64,000 bases of DNA from Pseudomonas parafulva (GTDB lineage Bacteria > Pseudomonadota > Gammaproteobacteria > Pseudomonadales > Pseudomonadaceae), in the NCBI RefSeq assembly GCF_002021815.1, contig NZ_CP019952.1, positions 1,953,001-2,017,000 on the forward strand. Reading direction: 5' to 3'. Position 1 is the stretch's first letter. Each line of letters starts with the position of its first letter. The position numbers and the translations under genes were made by a program. Positions 36,738-44,132 of the stretch are shown one piece after another. The notes under the pieces are model-generated. The model saw only the letters and a program-made list of their open reading frames with translations. It ran no database searches and was not told the origin of the DNA.

Positions 36738-36782
36738 GCCTGCTATGCCTGCAGGCTCGGCGGTCTTGGTTGTTAAAGAGCG
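36738..36782 (-). promoter_or_regulatory. Nut-like site: boxA plus hairpin in the leftward leader
   Basis: On the minus strand, CGCTCTTTAACAA (36782-36770) equals the boxA antitermination sequence, and 13 nt later GCCTGC-AGGCATA-GCAGGC (36756-36738) forms a 6-bp hairpin resembling boxB. It lies between P_L and the first leftward gene, the place of lambda nutL. Confidence 0.6.
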
Positions 36783-36831
36783 ATCGGCTTGAGAGCCTCT
36801 GCAGTCCCTGGTTGGTAACTGCTTGAGTTGA

Positions 36832-36860
36832 AATTTAGCCCGGCGCTAAAGTTTCGTCAA
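36832..36860 (-). promoter_or_regulatory. Leftward early promoter P_L
   Basis: On the minus strand TTGACG (36860-36855), a 17-bp spacer and TAAATT (36837-36832). Operator motifs overlap both hexamers, so the repressor would block it. Confidence 0.75.
36835..36849. promoter_or_regulatory. Repressor operator OL1 (TTAGC-N5-GCTAA)
   Basis: TTAGCCCGGCGCTAA, a perfect palindrome of the motif found at the repressor-cro promoters, overlapping the -10 side of P_L. Confidence 0.8.
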
Positions 36861-36874
36861 TAGCTCTGAGCTAA
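36860..36874. promoter_or_regulatory. Repressor operator OL2
   Basis: ATAGCTCTGAGCTAA, one mismatch from TTAGC-N5-GCTAA, next to the -35 of P_L. Confidence 0.7.
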
Positions 36875-36940
36875 ATTATTTTCGCTGGACGCAAAATTAC
36901 CTCCCGCCCGAGAATTTTCCGACAGGGCTTTACCTATGAT

Positions 36941-36955
36941 TTAGCAGTGAGATAA
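36941..36955. promoter_or_regulatory. Repressor operator-like site OL3
   Basis: TTAGCAGTGAGATAA matches the motif on the left half and with one mismatch on the right (GATAA for GCTAA). It lies just before the LexA-type box of the phage DUF1654 gene, so the repressor may also shape that promoter. Confidence 0.5.
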
Positions 36956-36969
36956 GCTCTCCAAAATCA

Positions 36970-36985
36970 CTGTACGAATATACAG
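36970..36985 (+). promoter_or_regulatory. LexA-type SOS box upstream of phage DUF1654
   Basis: CTGTACGAATATACAG fits CTGT-N8-ACAG with an AT-rich core. It lies 17 bp before the DUF1654 ATG; an AGGGAGGG ribosome site is between. Confidence 0.8.
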
Positions 36986-37002
36986 CTATCAGGGAGGGAA
37001 GA

Positions 37003-37311
37003 ATGTCCAAGAAAAAGTCAGCGCCTCAGGAACGCCAAGAAATGACCGGCCTAGAGCGTCTCAGCCTGCGCGTGTCGTCGATGATCAATCACCCGTTAGC
37101 GCAGACGCAGCGCTGGGTGAATATTCACCGGCTCGATACGGATGGGGAGGCAGAGTGGGAGGAGGTGATGGGGCTGTTGGTCGAAACGCCAGAGCTGGAT
37201 CTGACTTTCAACGACGATGAGAGCGTGACAGTTAGGTGGGAGCCGGTACCTATTGAGGATCTACCTATTGAGGCCGAGCACGAACCAGAAGAGGAACCTG
37301 CACCTTTCTGA
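37003..37311 (+). CDS. DUF1654 family protein (prophage copy)
   Basis: A 102-residue protein. It shares the DUF1654 pattern with the chromosomal gene at 3822-4067: LSLRVSSMINHPLAQTQRWV matches LGMRIQKIINNPIAQRSRAA, plus a W-rich hydrophobic second half and a Trp near the end (VRWEPVP). An acidic tail is extra. It reads rightward alone beside the immunity region, between P_L and a leftward gene, with its own LexA-type box. The function is unknown to me; its damage-inducible promoter suggests a role in induction. Confidence 0.8.
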   Translation: MSKKKSAPQERQEMTGLERLSLRVSSMINHPLAQTQRWVNIHRLDTDGEAEWEEVMGLLVETPELDLTFNDDESVTVRWEPVPIEDLPIEAEHEPEEEPAPF

Positions 37312-37317
37312 TGGAAC

Positions 37318-37341
37318 AAAAAGCCCGGCGATTGGCCGGGC
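37318..37341 (-). terminator. Terminator of the leftward gene at 37359-38267
   Basis: On the minus strand GCCCGGC-CAATC-GCCGGGC is followed by TTTTT, just after the minus-strand stop. The plus strand lacks a T tract, though the hairpin may also stop DUF1654 transcripts. Confidence 0.85.
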
Positions 37342-37358
37342 ACTTGATCAGGCATGAA

Positions 37359-38267
37359 TCATGTCTCTGTGATGAAAAGCCTGTGTAGCTCACCGTCTTT
37401 ATATACAGGGCGCGCGCGGACTTTGAGGCTAGCGTGACTACCCATAGCCTGGGTGTATGCGTTGTTAGGAAAGGAGAGTGCGACGTCAGTTATCTTGCCG
37501 TGAACTGAGCTTGAGTGACCCTCGATCTGGACGCGGCACACGCCTGTGTCCACGCTGAGTGCGTAGATCCGGGAAATCACATAGTCACCAGGATCGCCAA
37601 CTGAAACCTCGCCATTTGATCGAATGGCTAATGCCTCCGGCTCAGTAATTTCAACTGGATGTTCTGAGTCTGCGAACTGAGTGATTTGATCGCATGACTT
37701 ACCAATTGGAGCCAAGGCGTTCCGCATGGGGGTTCTCGCAGCCTCAACCAAAAGCGGGAGAGTCGCCAGCAATTTCTCAGTAAGCCTTTCAGTTGAAAGG
37801 TGCGCGTTATCGTTCGCCTTGATCAAGCCATTCGCCATGACGTGATTGAGATCTGATGACTGCTTTGCTTGATCTTTGATGACCTCTACCAGCTCTTTCA
37901 CGTCTGGGTTTCCCGATAGCGCTTTCTTGACGTAGGCCAGAACCTGAGAAGTCAACCAGTCAAATGCCTTCTTATAGACATCAGCAAAGGCAGGCATCTG
38001 GTGCGTGATGCCTGTAAGTATAACCAGTGTTTGTTCAAAAGATCCTTCTTTAGGAGGCGCTGAGAAGCACCTTATGTCGGACTGTTCACGTGAAGCTAGC
38101 ACCTTCCCGTAAATGCAGTAGTGACTGATGAGCCTGTAGAGCCGGGATGCTCCGTCTACCGATTTTGCGTACTGGCCGGCATCGAGCAAGTGGCGGTTGG
38201 CGTCCAAGCCTTCGTACTTCATGTTCATGTGACCGGTGACGCCAGTCATCTCATTCCAGCCGACCAT
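37359..38267 (-). CDS. Prophage protein of unknown function next to the repressor
   Basis: A 302-residue protein starting MVGWNEMTGVTGHMN, with KYEGLDANRHLLDAGQYAKS near the N-terminus and a predicted helical middle (WLTSQVLAYVKKAL, VIKDQAKQSSDLNHVMANGL). The C-terminal ~100 residues are beta-rich. AAGGA precedes the ATG. I do not recognise a characterised family; its position between repressor and an SOS-boxed gene, with its own terminator, is typical of lysogenic-conversion or exclusion genes. Confidence 0.55.
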   Translation of the reverse strand: MVGWNEMTGVTGHMNMKYEGLDANRHLLDAGQYAKSVDGASRLYRLISHYCIYGKVLASREQSDIRCFSAPPKEGSFEQTLVILTGITHQMPAFADVYKKAFDWLTSQVLAYVKKALSGNPDVKELVEVIKDQAKQSSDLNHVMANGLIKANDNAHLSTERLTEKLLATLPLLVEAARTPMRNALAPIGKSCDQITQFADSEHPVEITEPEALAIRSNGEVSVGDPGDYVISRIYALSVDTGVCRVQIEGHSSSVHGKITDVALSFPNNAYTQAMGSHASLKVRARPVYKDGELHRLFITET

Positions 38268-38329
38268 TGCACATCCTTGATTGCATCGTTATAGAAATCC
38301 GGCTGAGGCCTTGAAGCAAATTTCTCAAA

Positions 38330-39169
38330 TCACACCGGCTGACCGTTCCACACGTAAAGCACCCGGGCCAGAATGTGGGTATCGTCCACCCGTATCTCTT
38401 CGGGGTCGTGATGCTTGTTGTCCGAGATCATCTTGAAGCGTTCCTTGCCTTTTTTCTGCAAGCGCTTCACATACAACATTTCGTCGTGGGAGAAGAGGTA
38501 GATTCCGTCACCTGTGAACTCGCGGATCGTGATGTCGACAAGCAGAGGGTCGCGATCCTTGATCGTTGGAGCCATCGATTGCCCCCAGCCGGTGATCATT
38601 TTGAGATGGTAATGCTCTTTGAACGTGACACCCATTTCACGCAGGTGGCGCGGACTGACCCGGATATCTTGGAGCATTTCAGGGTATTCGTGGGGGATCT
38701 GTCCGCCGCCCATAGCGGCCCGAACGTCGTAGTGCGCGATCCATACCTCGTCGCCAACTTGGCCGGGCCGGTTGAAATCACCTGTCATAAGGCCGGCTTC
38801 GCTAACTTCTGCTTCGACGGGTATTTCTGCTGCAGCTAGCAAGCGCTGCCGCGTCTCCTCTGGGATACCTTTGCCGCTTTTCGCCAGCATCTGTTTAACC
38901 AGATCCGCCGCTGAGAGCTTGCGGTCCGAGGCGTCGACCTGCGGCATAGGCTCATCGCCAGATGGCATCGAATCGAACCAGCCTCTAGGCAAGCCTTCAA
39001 TCCTCTCAATCCTCCGAGCGACATCATCGCCTAGGTTCTTTGCCGTCTTGTCAGAAAGGATCTGACTGAGATGCGCAGGGGCCATCCCCCAGCGCTCCGC
39101 GCAGGATCCCTTTCTCTGGGTGCCAATCAGCTTCACCAGGTTGTGCTTGCGAATTTCGTAGATATCCAT
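38330..39169 (-). CDS. CI-like phage repressor, S24 peptidase family
   Basis: A 279-residue repressor. The N-terminal helix-turn-helix region reads GSCAERWGMAPAHLSQILSD; the C-terminal S24 peptidase-like domain has the catalytic Ser in TGWGQSMAPTIKDRDP and the Lys in MLYVKRLQ. Such repressors self-cleave when RecA is activated, leading to induction. The ATG at 39169 is chosen over an upstream frame from 39214 because the latter begins inside an operator. It reads leftward from the divergent promoter region. Confidence 0.88.
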   Translation of the reverse strand: MDIYEIRKHNLVKLIGTQRKGSCAERWGMAPAHLSQILSDKTAKNLGDDVARRIERIEGLPRGWFDSMPSGDEPMPQVDASDRKLSAADLVKQMLAKSGKGIPEETRQRLLAAAEIPVEAEVSEAGLMTGDFNRPGQVGDEVWIAHYDVRAAMGGGQIPHEYPEMLQDIRVSPRHLREMGVTFKEHYHLKMITGWGQSMAPTIKDRDPLLVDITIREFTGDGIYLFSHDEMLYVKRLQKKGKERFKMISDNKHHDPEEIRVDDTHILARVLYVWNGQPV

Positions 39170-39189
39170 GACGCGAAGAATGCCAGCGT

Positions 39190-39204
39190 TTAGCTCGCTG
39201 CTAA
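39190..39204. promoter_or_regulatory. Repressor operator OR1 (TTAGC-N5-GCTAA)
   Basis: TTAGCTCGCTGCTAA, perfect palindromic halves, 20 bp upstream of the repressor start. It would act in autoregulation of the repressor gene. Confidence 0.75.
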
Positions 39205-39205
39205 A

Positions 39206-39220
39206 TGTGCGCAAGGCTAA
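39206..39220. promoter_or_regulatory. Operator half-site OR2
   Basis: TGTGCGCAAGGCTAA carries only the right half GCTAA. Its spacing from OR1 (16 bp centre to centre) fits a cooperative set. Weak. Confidence 0.35.
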
Positions 39221-39227
39221 ATTCTCC

Positions 39228-39256
39228 TTGATATGAAATTAGCCATAAGCTAAATT
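39228..39256 (+). promoter_or_regulatory. Rightward early promoter P_R (cro promoter)
   Basis: TTGATA (39228-39233), a 17-bp spacer and TAAATT (39251-39256), the same -10 as P_L. It is overlapped by the operator at 39239-39253, and 27 bp precede the cro-like start. Confidence 0.75.
39239..39253. promoter_or_regulatory. Repressor operator OR3 (TTAGC-N5-GCTAA)
   Basis: TTAGCCATAAGCTAA, a perfect palindrome overlapping the P_R spacer and -10. Confidence 0.8.
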
Positions 39257-39282
39257 CCGCCCTATGTTTAAGGAGAGCCCAC

Positions 39283-39519
39283 ATGAATGATCACCTCCGT
39301 GAATGGTTGGCCACCGCCTCCAACGATCGCCGGCGGCACGTAGCTGCTGAGGCGAAGACCACTGTTGGCCATCTCTGGCAGCTCGCAGGTGGTCATCGGA
39401 AGGCCTCTGTTGATCTTGCTGAGCGCCTGCAGGACGCATCCGGCGGCGAAATCACCATCGCCGGTCTGCGCCCAGACCTCATCCCGTTTGCACGCAAAGC
39501 GCTAAAGGGCGCGGCTTAA
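39283..39519 (+). CDS. Cro/YdaS-like DNA-binding protein
   Basis: A 78-residue protein of the YdaS/Cro group. Helix-turn-helix-like pattern RRHVAAEAKTTVGHLWQLAGG then HRKASVDLAERLQ. It is the first rightward gene from P_R, as cro in lambda, and would compete with the repressor for the shared operators. Confidence 0.75.
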   Translation: MNDHLREWLATASNDRRRHVAAEAKTTVGHLWQLAGGHRKASVDLAERLQDASGGEITIAGLRPDLIPFARKALKGAA

Positions 39520-39549
39520 TCAATTTCCATAGCAAGGAGCAATCCCCGC

Positions 39550-39738
39550 ATGTACGCCAATCCCAAGCACCTGCATGACCGCGAGATCAAGGTCCGGGTC
39601 GATGAGGACACATTCAACTTGATACAGGCGTTGGCCGCGTATCACCGCACCCAGCGCGCCGTGCTGTGCCGCGAACTGCTGGAAGCGCAGCTGGCTGCGC
39701 TGGCTTCGGAGAATACCGGCGATCAAACCGCAGCCTGA
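39550..39738 (+). CDS. Small ribbon-helix-helix-like phage protein
   Basis: A 62-residue ORF, MYANPKHLHDREIKVRVDEDT then FNLIQALAAYHRTQRAVLC. Short strand plus two helices in ribbon-helix-helix order suggest a DNA-binding regulator. It follows cro in the rightward early operon, with AGGAG 9 bp before the start. Confidence 0.65.
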   Translation: MYANPKHLHDREIKVRVDEDTFNLIQALAAYHRTQRAVLCRELLEAQLAALASENTGDQTAA

Positions 39739-39756
39739 AGGCCGCGAGGAGGCCCT

Positions 39757-39936
39757 ATGCCGACCGAACAATTCGGTCTGGATCCGGGATCGATGGATTT
39801 GCTTGAGCGAGAGGCGCGGAAGCGGGGCATTACCCCGGAAGCGTTAGCAGCCGAGCTGATTGATCGAGAGCTGGCCAGCCGAACGAAACCTCGAAACGCG
39901 AGGGGGACGGTTACGCCGTTCCAGCGCAAGGCCTGA
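39757..39936 (+). CDS. Small phage protein, second rightward RHH-like ORF
   Basis: A 59-residue ORF, MPTEQFGLDPGSMDLLEREA then RKRGITPEALAAELIDRELA. GAGGAGG precedes the ATG by 8 bp. Two helices after a short start are compatible with another ribbon-helix-helix unit; function unknown. Confidence 0.6.
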   Translation: MPTEQFGLDPGSMDLLEREARKRGITPEALAAELIDRELASRTKPRNARGTVTPFQRKA

Positions 39937-40098
39937 ATAGGCCCTGATGAGCCCAACAGAAAAAACCGCGCATGCGCGGATTACTTACCTCGATTCAGTG
40001 CCCTTTAGGGCCGCACTTACAAGTAGCGGACCTGGCGGGCACAAAAAAGCCGACGGGCAAGGTCGGCGATTTCGTTACAGCAATTTGTGAGAGGAATC
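39937..40098 (+). other. Short gap with two hairpins before the replication gene
   Basis: CCGCGCATGCGCGG at 39966-39979 is a perfect palindrome, and GCCGACGGGCAAGGTCGGC at about 40049-40067 is followed by GATTTCGTT, a possible weak terminator like lambda tR1. I do not see a boxA here. Confidence 0.4.
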
Positions 40099-40950
40099 AT
40101 GACAAACATCGTCCCACTTCGCAATACCGGGGGGTTCACCCGGATGGACAATCAGCTAATGGATGGCCTCATGGCCATCAACCTGTCAGCGCACGAAATG
40201 AAGGTAGTGCTATACGTGGCCAAGGCTACCCTGAACTTCAACGAGGGCGCCCAGCGTATCCCTGCTTCGGCCATTGCCAAAGCCACCCACATCCACCCCG
40301 ACACCGTTTCTAAAGCGATCTCGGGCTTACTGCGTCGTCGCGTCCTGTTCCGCGACGGTGGTTCCCGTGGTGACATCGGTCTTTGCGACCCCAAAGAATG
40401 GATCTTCGTCGAACAGCCGAAACAGACCAAATCGTCTGACTCGGCCCAAATCATCCGAATCGGATCCGAGCCGAAACAGACCCAAACCGACGATTCCCTT
40501 CTCTATTCCAAGAAAGAAACCCCCTATGTAAATCTTCCTTCGGAAGATATTACATCTCCCCCCAAGGGCGAGCCGAAGCAGGCGAAGGCTGAGCGAAAAA
40601 AACCATTTGGCTTGGCCAAGCTGCTTGCCGACAACCCCCACGGCCTGGCTGAGCCGTTGCTTAACGATTGGCTTGCCCTGCGTAAGGCGAAGAAGGCAGC
40701 CGTCACCCAGACGGTGTGGGATTCCCTGAACGCCGAACTCGTCGCATGCGCCGCCCTGGGCATCGCCGCCAATGTCGCGATGACTGAGGCTCTGTCCGCT
40801 GGGTGGCAGGGCTTCAAGGCTTCATGGATCGCCAAGCGTCTCGCCGAGCAAGAGCCTAAAGCCGCTACCCAGTCCCGTCACCACGGGTTCGAAGACAAAG
40901 ACTACACCGCCGGCTTGAAGCGCCGAGAGGACGGTAGCTATGCGCTCTGA
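40099..40950 (+). CDS. Phage replication protein O-like
   Basis: A 283-residue protein. The N-terminal domain (GGFTRMDNQLMDGLMAINLS and helix-turn-helix ASAIAKATHIHPDTVSKAISGL) matches the phage O N-terminal domain that binds the origin; the C-terminal part (PFGLAKLLADNPHGLAEPLL) is helical. It probably recruits the helicase through the loader encoded next. GAGAGG precedes the ATG at 40099. Origin iterons may lie inside the gene, but I did not identify them. Confidence 0.75.
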   Translation: MTNIVPLRNTGGFTRMDNQLMDGLMAINLSAHEMKVVLYVAKATLNFNEGAQRIPASAIAKATHIHPDTVSKAISGLLRRRVLFRDGGSRGDIGLCDPKEWIFVEQPKQTKSSDSAQIIRIGSEPKQTQTDDSLLYSKKETPYVNLPSEDITSPPKGEPKQAKAERKKPFGLAKLLADNPHGLAEPLLNDWLALRKAKKAAVTQTVWDSLNAELVACAALGIAANVAMTEALSAGWQGFKASWIAKRLAEQEPKAATQSRHHGFEDKDYTAGLKRREDGSYAL

Positions 40951-41752
40951 AAAAGTTACGCCGATCAATCGGGCCAGCCTCGGTAACCGTGTCCAGCCCG
41001 CCGAATGCGAGAAACACGGAGCCTTTGAGCAGAAGGTGACCATGCTCATGGGTAAAGCCCTGCGGAGCCACTGCCCAGAGTGCACCCGGATAGCTAATGA
41101 GCAGCGTGAGGCAAAGGCCCAGGCCGAGCAGGCCGTCAACCTTCGCATGGCTCTATCTCGCAAACTCGGTGATTCGCTAATCCCCAAGCGCTTTGCTGAT
41201 CGCTCGCTTGCGAACTATCTCGTCCAGAATAAGGGGCAGGCCGAGGCACTGCGCTTCTGTCGTCACTACGTGAAGACTTTCGATCAAATCGCCGAGACTG
41301 GTCGCTGCATGGTTCTGCTGGGCAAGCCTGGAACCGGAAAGACTCACCTGGGCGCCGGCATGGCCAACGACCTGATGCGTAACACCTCCCATTCGGCGGT
41401 GTACCGCACTGTCGGCTCAATCCTACAGGCCATCCGTGCCACCTACGACCGATCCAGCGAGGCGACTGAGGCAAGCATCCTGGCTAGCCTCATCGATCCA
41501 TCCCTGCTGGTGCTGGATGAGGTGGGCGTTAGCAAGGAGCAGCCGAGCGACTTCGAGCTGACGAGCCTGTTTGCGATCATCAACGGTCGATACGAACAGG
41601 TGAAGCCCACGGTCGTGATATCGAACTTGGACGGACCTCAGCTCCCTATGGCCATGGGCGAACGCTGCGTCGACCGCCTGCGCGAAGGCGGGATGATCGT
41701 CGTTCCGTTCGAGTGGGATTCGTACCGCGGTAAGGAGGCGAGCCATGGCTGA
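40940..41752 (+). CDS. DnaC-like helicase loader
   Basis: A 270-residue AAA+ protein. A possible zinc-binding N-terminus has CEKHG and CPECTR; Walker A is LLGKPGTGKTHLGAGMAN near residue 130-147; Walker B is LLVLDEVGVS. It loads the host DnaB helicase on phage DNA. It overlaps the O-like gene by 11 bp. Confidence 0.85.
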   Translation: MRSEKVTPINRASLGNRVQPAECEKHGAFEQKVTMLMGKALRSHCPECTRIANEQREAKAQAEQAVNLRMALSRKLGDSLIPKRFADRSLANYLVQNKGQAEALRFCRHYVKTFDQIAETGRCMVLLGKPGTGKTHLGAGMANDLMRNTSHSAVYRTVGSILQAIRATYDRSSEATEASILASLIDPSLLVLDEVGVSKEQPSDFELTSLFAIINGRYEQVKPTVVISNLDGPQLPMAMGERCVDRLREGGMIVVPFEWDSYRGKEASHG

Positions 41753-42215
41753 CAAAATAAGCGTCAACAGCACCACAAAGCTCTCCGAGGCCATCAGCAA
41801 GCTGACAAGCATGTTCCGCGACAAGAAGTTCGTAGTGGTCAGCCTGCGCCCAGGTAAGGAACGCACCCTAGACCAGAACGCACTGTGGTTTGCGTTCTAC
41901 AAGCGCATCGCGGAGATGACCCAGATCGGTGACGCCGCTGACGCCCGGCGCTACTGCAAGCTGCACATCGGCGTGCAGATTTTGCTGAACGAAGACGCCG
42001 AATTCCAGCAGGCGTGGTACCGGGTCATGCGCCACCTACCGTACGAGGAGAAGCTGGCGATGATGGGCGAGTGCAAGCTGTTTGGCCCAGACGGTTTCCC
42101 GGTGACCAGCCTGTTCAATCGCGCCCAGGGCGTGGCCTACACCGACCGCATCCTGGCCGAGTTCACACCCAGGGGGGTGTTCTTCGGAGATCTAGTGGGC
42201 GAGGTGGCGGCATGA
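41745..42215 (+). CDS. NinB-like recombination protein
   Basis: A 156-residue ORF. KERTLDQNALWFAFYKRIAE and DARRYCKLHIGVQIL match a family that phage annotations call recombination protein NinB. It probably acts on single-stranded DNA. Overlaps the loader gene by 8 bp. Confidence 0.65.
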   Translation: MADKISVNSTTKLSEAISKLTSMFRDKKFVVVSLRPGKERTLDQNALWFAFYKRIAEMTQIGDAADARRYCKLHIGVQILLNEDAEFQQAWYRVMRHLPYEEKLAMMGECKLFGPDGFPVTSLFNRAQGVAYTDRILAEFTPRGVFFGDLVGEVAA

Positions 42216-42535
42216 GCCATCAATTCAAACCGGGCGATCTGGCGCTGATCATTAATTCAGCGGCACCTGAAAACATTGGCAAGACCGTCCGGCTCGTCGA
42301 GTTCATTGCTGCCCACGGCACTCCTTTCATTCGCGAGGGCGTGAGATTCGGTCCTCGGGATATGGCTACCTGGATCGTGGAGACTCCCGACGGTTGCAAG
42401 ACCCTCGTTGGTGGCTACATCCAGCGGACCATCATGGTCAGCTCTGGTCCGTGCCGGCAGAAATGGCTCATGCCTCTAGGCGGCGACTTCGAGCCTCAGC
42501 AGCAGAAAGCCAAGGAGGCCGAGCGATGCGCGTAG
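42212..42535 (+). CDS. Phage protein of unknown function
   Basis: A 107-residue ORF, MSHQFKPGDLALIINSAAPE..., with LMPLGGDFEPQQQ at the end. This beta-rich pattern (GDLALI...GYIQRTI...LMPL) recurs in Pseudomonas phage replication modules. Overlaps its neighbours by 4 and 10 bp. Confidence 0.6.
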   Translation: MSHQFKPGDLALIINSAAPENIGKTVRLVEFIAAHGTPFIREGVRFGPRDMATWIVETPDGCKTLVGGYIQRTIMVSSGPCRQKWLMPLGGDFEPQQQKAKEAERCA

Positions 42536-43122
42536 GTCAAGCCAAGCCGAAGAAATGCCGCGCCCCAGGCTGCGGCAAACCCTTCCATCCGACCATGACC
42601 ACCCAGCGCGTATGCAGCCCAACATGTGCCCTGGCCATGGCCAAAGACCCGAAGCTCCAGAAGGTCGCGGCCAAGGCCATCACCAAGCAGAAGCGCCAGG
42701 ACCTCCAGGAGCGCCGCGAGAAGCTCAAGACGAAGGGTGAGCACCTACGGGAGGCCCAAGCCGCGTTCAACGCCTACATCCGCGAGCGTGACCGTTTGGC
42801 GGGGTATGCCTGCATCTCCAGCGGGCGACCCCTGGACTGGAACGGTAATGCCGTAGATGCCGGGCACTATCGCAGCACCGGCGCCGCGCCGCACCTGCGC
42901 TTCGACGAGAACAACTGCCATGCACAAAGCAAACACGACAACCGCTACCTGTCCGGCAACGTGGCCGAGTATCGCTTAGGGCTGATCCAGCGCATCGGCC
43001 TGGCCGCAGTCGAAGCGCTGGAGGCCGACCAAGCCCCGCGCCGCTACACCATCGAAGACCTGCAGGACATCAAAGCCCTGTACCGCCAGAAACTTCGTGA
43101 CCTCAAGAGGGCAGCAGCATGA
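42526..43122 (+). CDS. ninG: NinG-like recombination endonuclease
   Basis: A 198-residue protein. N-terminal zinc-finger pattern CRAPGCGKPFHPTMTTQRVC-SPTC, a long basic helix (QKVAAKAITKQKRQDLQERR) and the NinG core ACISSGRPLDWNGNAVDAGH with YRSTGAAPHLRFDENNCHAQ, which is HNH-like. In lambda NinG (Rap) cleaves recombination intermediates. Confidence 0.85.
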   Translation: MRVGQAKPKKCRAPGCGKPFHPTMTTQRVCSPTCALAMAKDPKLQKVAAKAITKQKRQDLQERREKLKTKGEHLREAQAAFNAYIRERDRLAGYACISSGRPLDWNGNAVDAGHYRSTGAAPHLRFDENNCHAQSKHDNRYLSGNVAEYRLGLIQRIGLAAVEALEADQAPRRYTIEDLQDIKALYRQKLRDLKRAAA

Positions 43123-43247
43123 CCTGGACCATTAGCGACACGGCCTGGACATTGCTGCTGGCCATTGCCGTCACCTCGACCTGGTGCGTGATCTACGGCA
43201 ACACCATTGCAAACCGGCTCAAAAAGGGGGAAGGCCCATGCAACTGA
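43119..43247 (+). CDS. Small phage membrane protein
   Basis: A 42-residue ORF: MTWTISDTAWTLLLAIAVTS and TWCVIYGNTIANRLKKGEG, with one membrane span and a basic tail. It overlaps the NinG end by 4 bp and the next gene by 10 bp, supporting translational coupling. Function unknown. Confidence 0.5.
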   Translation: MTWTISDTAWTLLLAIAVTSTWCVIYGNTIANRLKKGEGPCN

Positions 43248-43828
43248 ACAGCGCACGGCAGGCCTGGCATGACTGCTTTTACACCGCATGGGACAGCCAG
43301 GGAGCTTTTATAGAGCAACTGGGGATGCTGGGGGCGATGGTGCAAACCACTGAGCGTCAGCGGCACGCTGGCCACGCCGCTCATCAAGTCATCGCAGGAC
43401 AGGTGCAAGCCTCTATCGGCGAACTGGCAGCGCATTTAAGAGCCTTTGGCAACTTCATGTACTCGCCACGGCTGGACGTGGACACCCAAGAAACGGCCGA
43501 AGAGTCAGTTTTCATTGTGGTGACGCAGAGAGCGCCGCGCATGACGGCCGCTAAGCGGGAGAAACTGGAGTACGTGGTCAAGGGCGTGATGGCGCGCTAT
43601 CGATACATGCACCAAGGTGGCCAGTCCGCCAATAATGACCCGCTGGCATCGCCTGAGGGGTTCAGAGCTTGGCTAGATGCTCACTATGGTGTGAGGCTAG
43701 AGTCGTCGAACTGGGAGCGTGACTGGGGGGCTTTCATCAGTCTAGCGTTTGAGTGCTGTGAGGACATGGACAAGGAAGCATTGAGCCCGGTGGCAGCTGC
43801 AATTTACGAAATGCGTAGAGCCGCTTGA
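43238..43828 (+). CDS. Phage protein at the position of late regulator Q
   Basis: A 196-residue ORF: MQLNSARQAWHDCFYTAWDS, VIAGQVQASIGELAAHLRAF and a C-terminal DMDKEALSPVAAAIYEM. It is the last gene before two terminators and a gap, where lambda has the late antiterminator Q. I do not see a Q signature, so the role is inferred from position only. Confidence 0.45.
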   Translation: MQLNSARQAWHDCFYTAWDSQGAFIEQLGMLGAMVQTTERQRHAGHAAHQVIAGQVQASIGELAAHLRAFGNFMYSPRLDVDTQETAEESVFIVVTQRAPRMTAAKREKLEYVVKGVMARYRYMHQGGQSANNDPLASPEGFRAWLDAHYGVRLESSNWERDWGAFISLAFECCEDMDKEALSPVAAAIYEMRRAA

Positions 43829-43906
43829 GGGCCTATTGCGTTCCCGTGCGGCTGGTGGCATGATTTCACCACTGTTAGAGTTTTGCCTTCGGCAAGCTCA
43901 TTTAGA

Positions 43907-43931
43907 AACCGGCCAAAGCGCCGGTTTTTTT
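43907..43931 (+). terminator. Terminator 1 in the late leader
   Basis: AACCGGC-CAAA-GCGCCGGTT followed by T6: rho-independent terminator, as expected upstream of late genes controlled by antitermination. Confidence 0.8.
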
Positions 43932-43947
43932 GTGCCCGCAGGAAAGC

Positions 43948-43974
43948 AAAAGCCCCGAACTAGTCGGGGCTTTG
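43948..43974 (+). terminator. Terminator 2 in the late leader
   Basis: AAAGCCCCGA-ACTAG-TCGGGGCTTT, a 10-bp stem and short loop ending in TTTG. Confidence 0.75.
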
Positions 43975-44132
43975 TCGTTTGTGCGGCGAGGAAAAAAGAG
44001 AGGGCGACTCCAGAGGGTGCAGCAACACCCAATGGAGACGCCAGATCGCAGATGTAGCCTGCAAGCCAGCCAAGGCCCTCACTGCTCGCGCGAGCGGGGC
44101 GGAGCCTAGCAGAAAATCACAAGGCTTTGCAG

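Larger units (their letters stand above)
43829..44132 (+). promoter_or_regulatory. Late leader with two terminators and small hairpins before com
   Basis: After the stop come two terminators, then about 150 bp with a GGGTG/CACCC stem-loop (44015-44030) and a GCTCGCGCGAGC palindrome. No gene is supported here (the 73-codon plus-strand frame runs through both terminators). It is likely the late leader, which an antiterminator would have to read through, and possibly an RNA target of the Com-like protein. Confidence 0.5.

Noticed and set aside
43836-44057. Plus-strand 73-codon frame
   Set aside because: It runs through both terminators and has no start signal.
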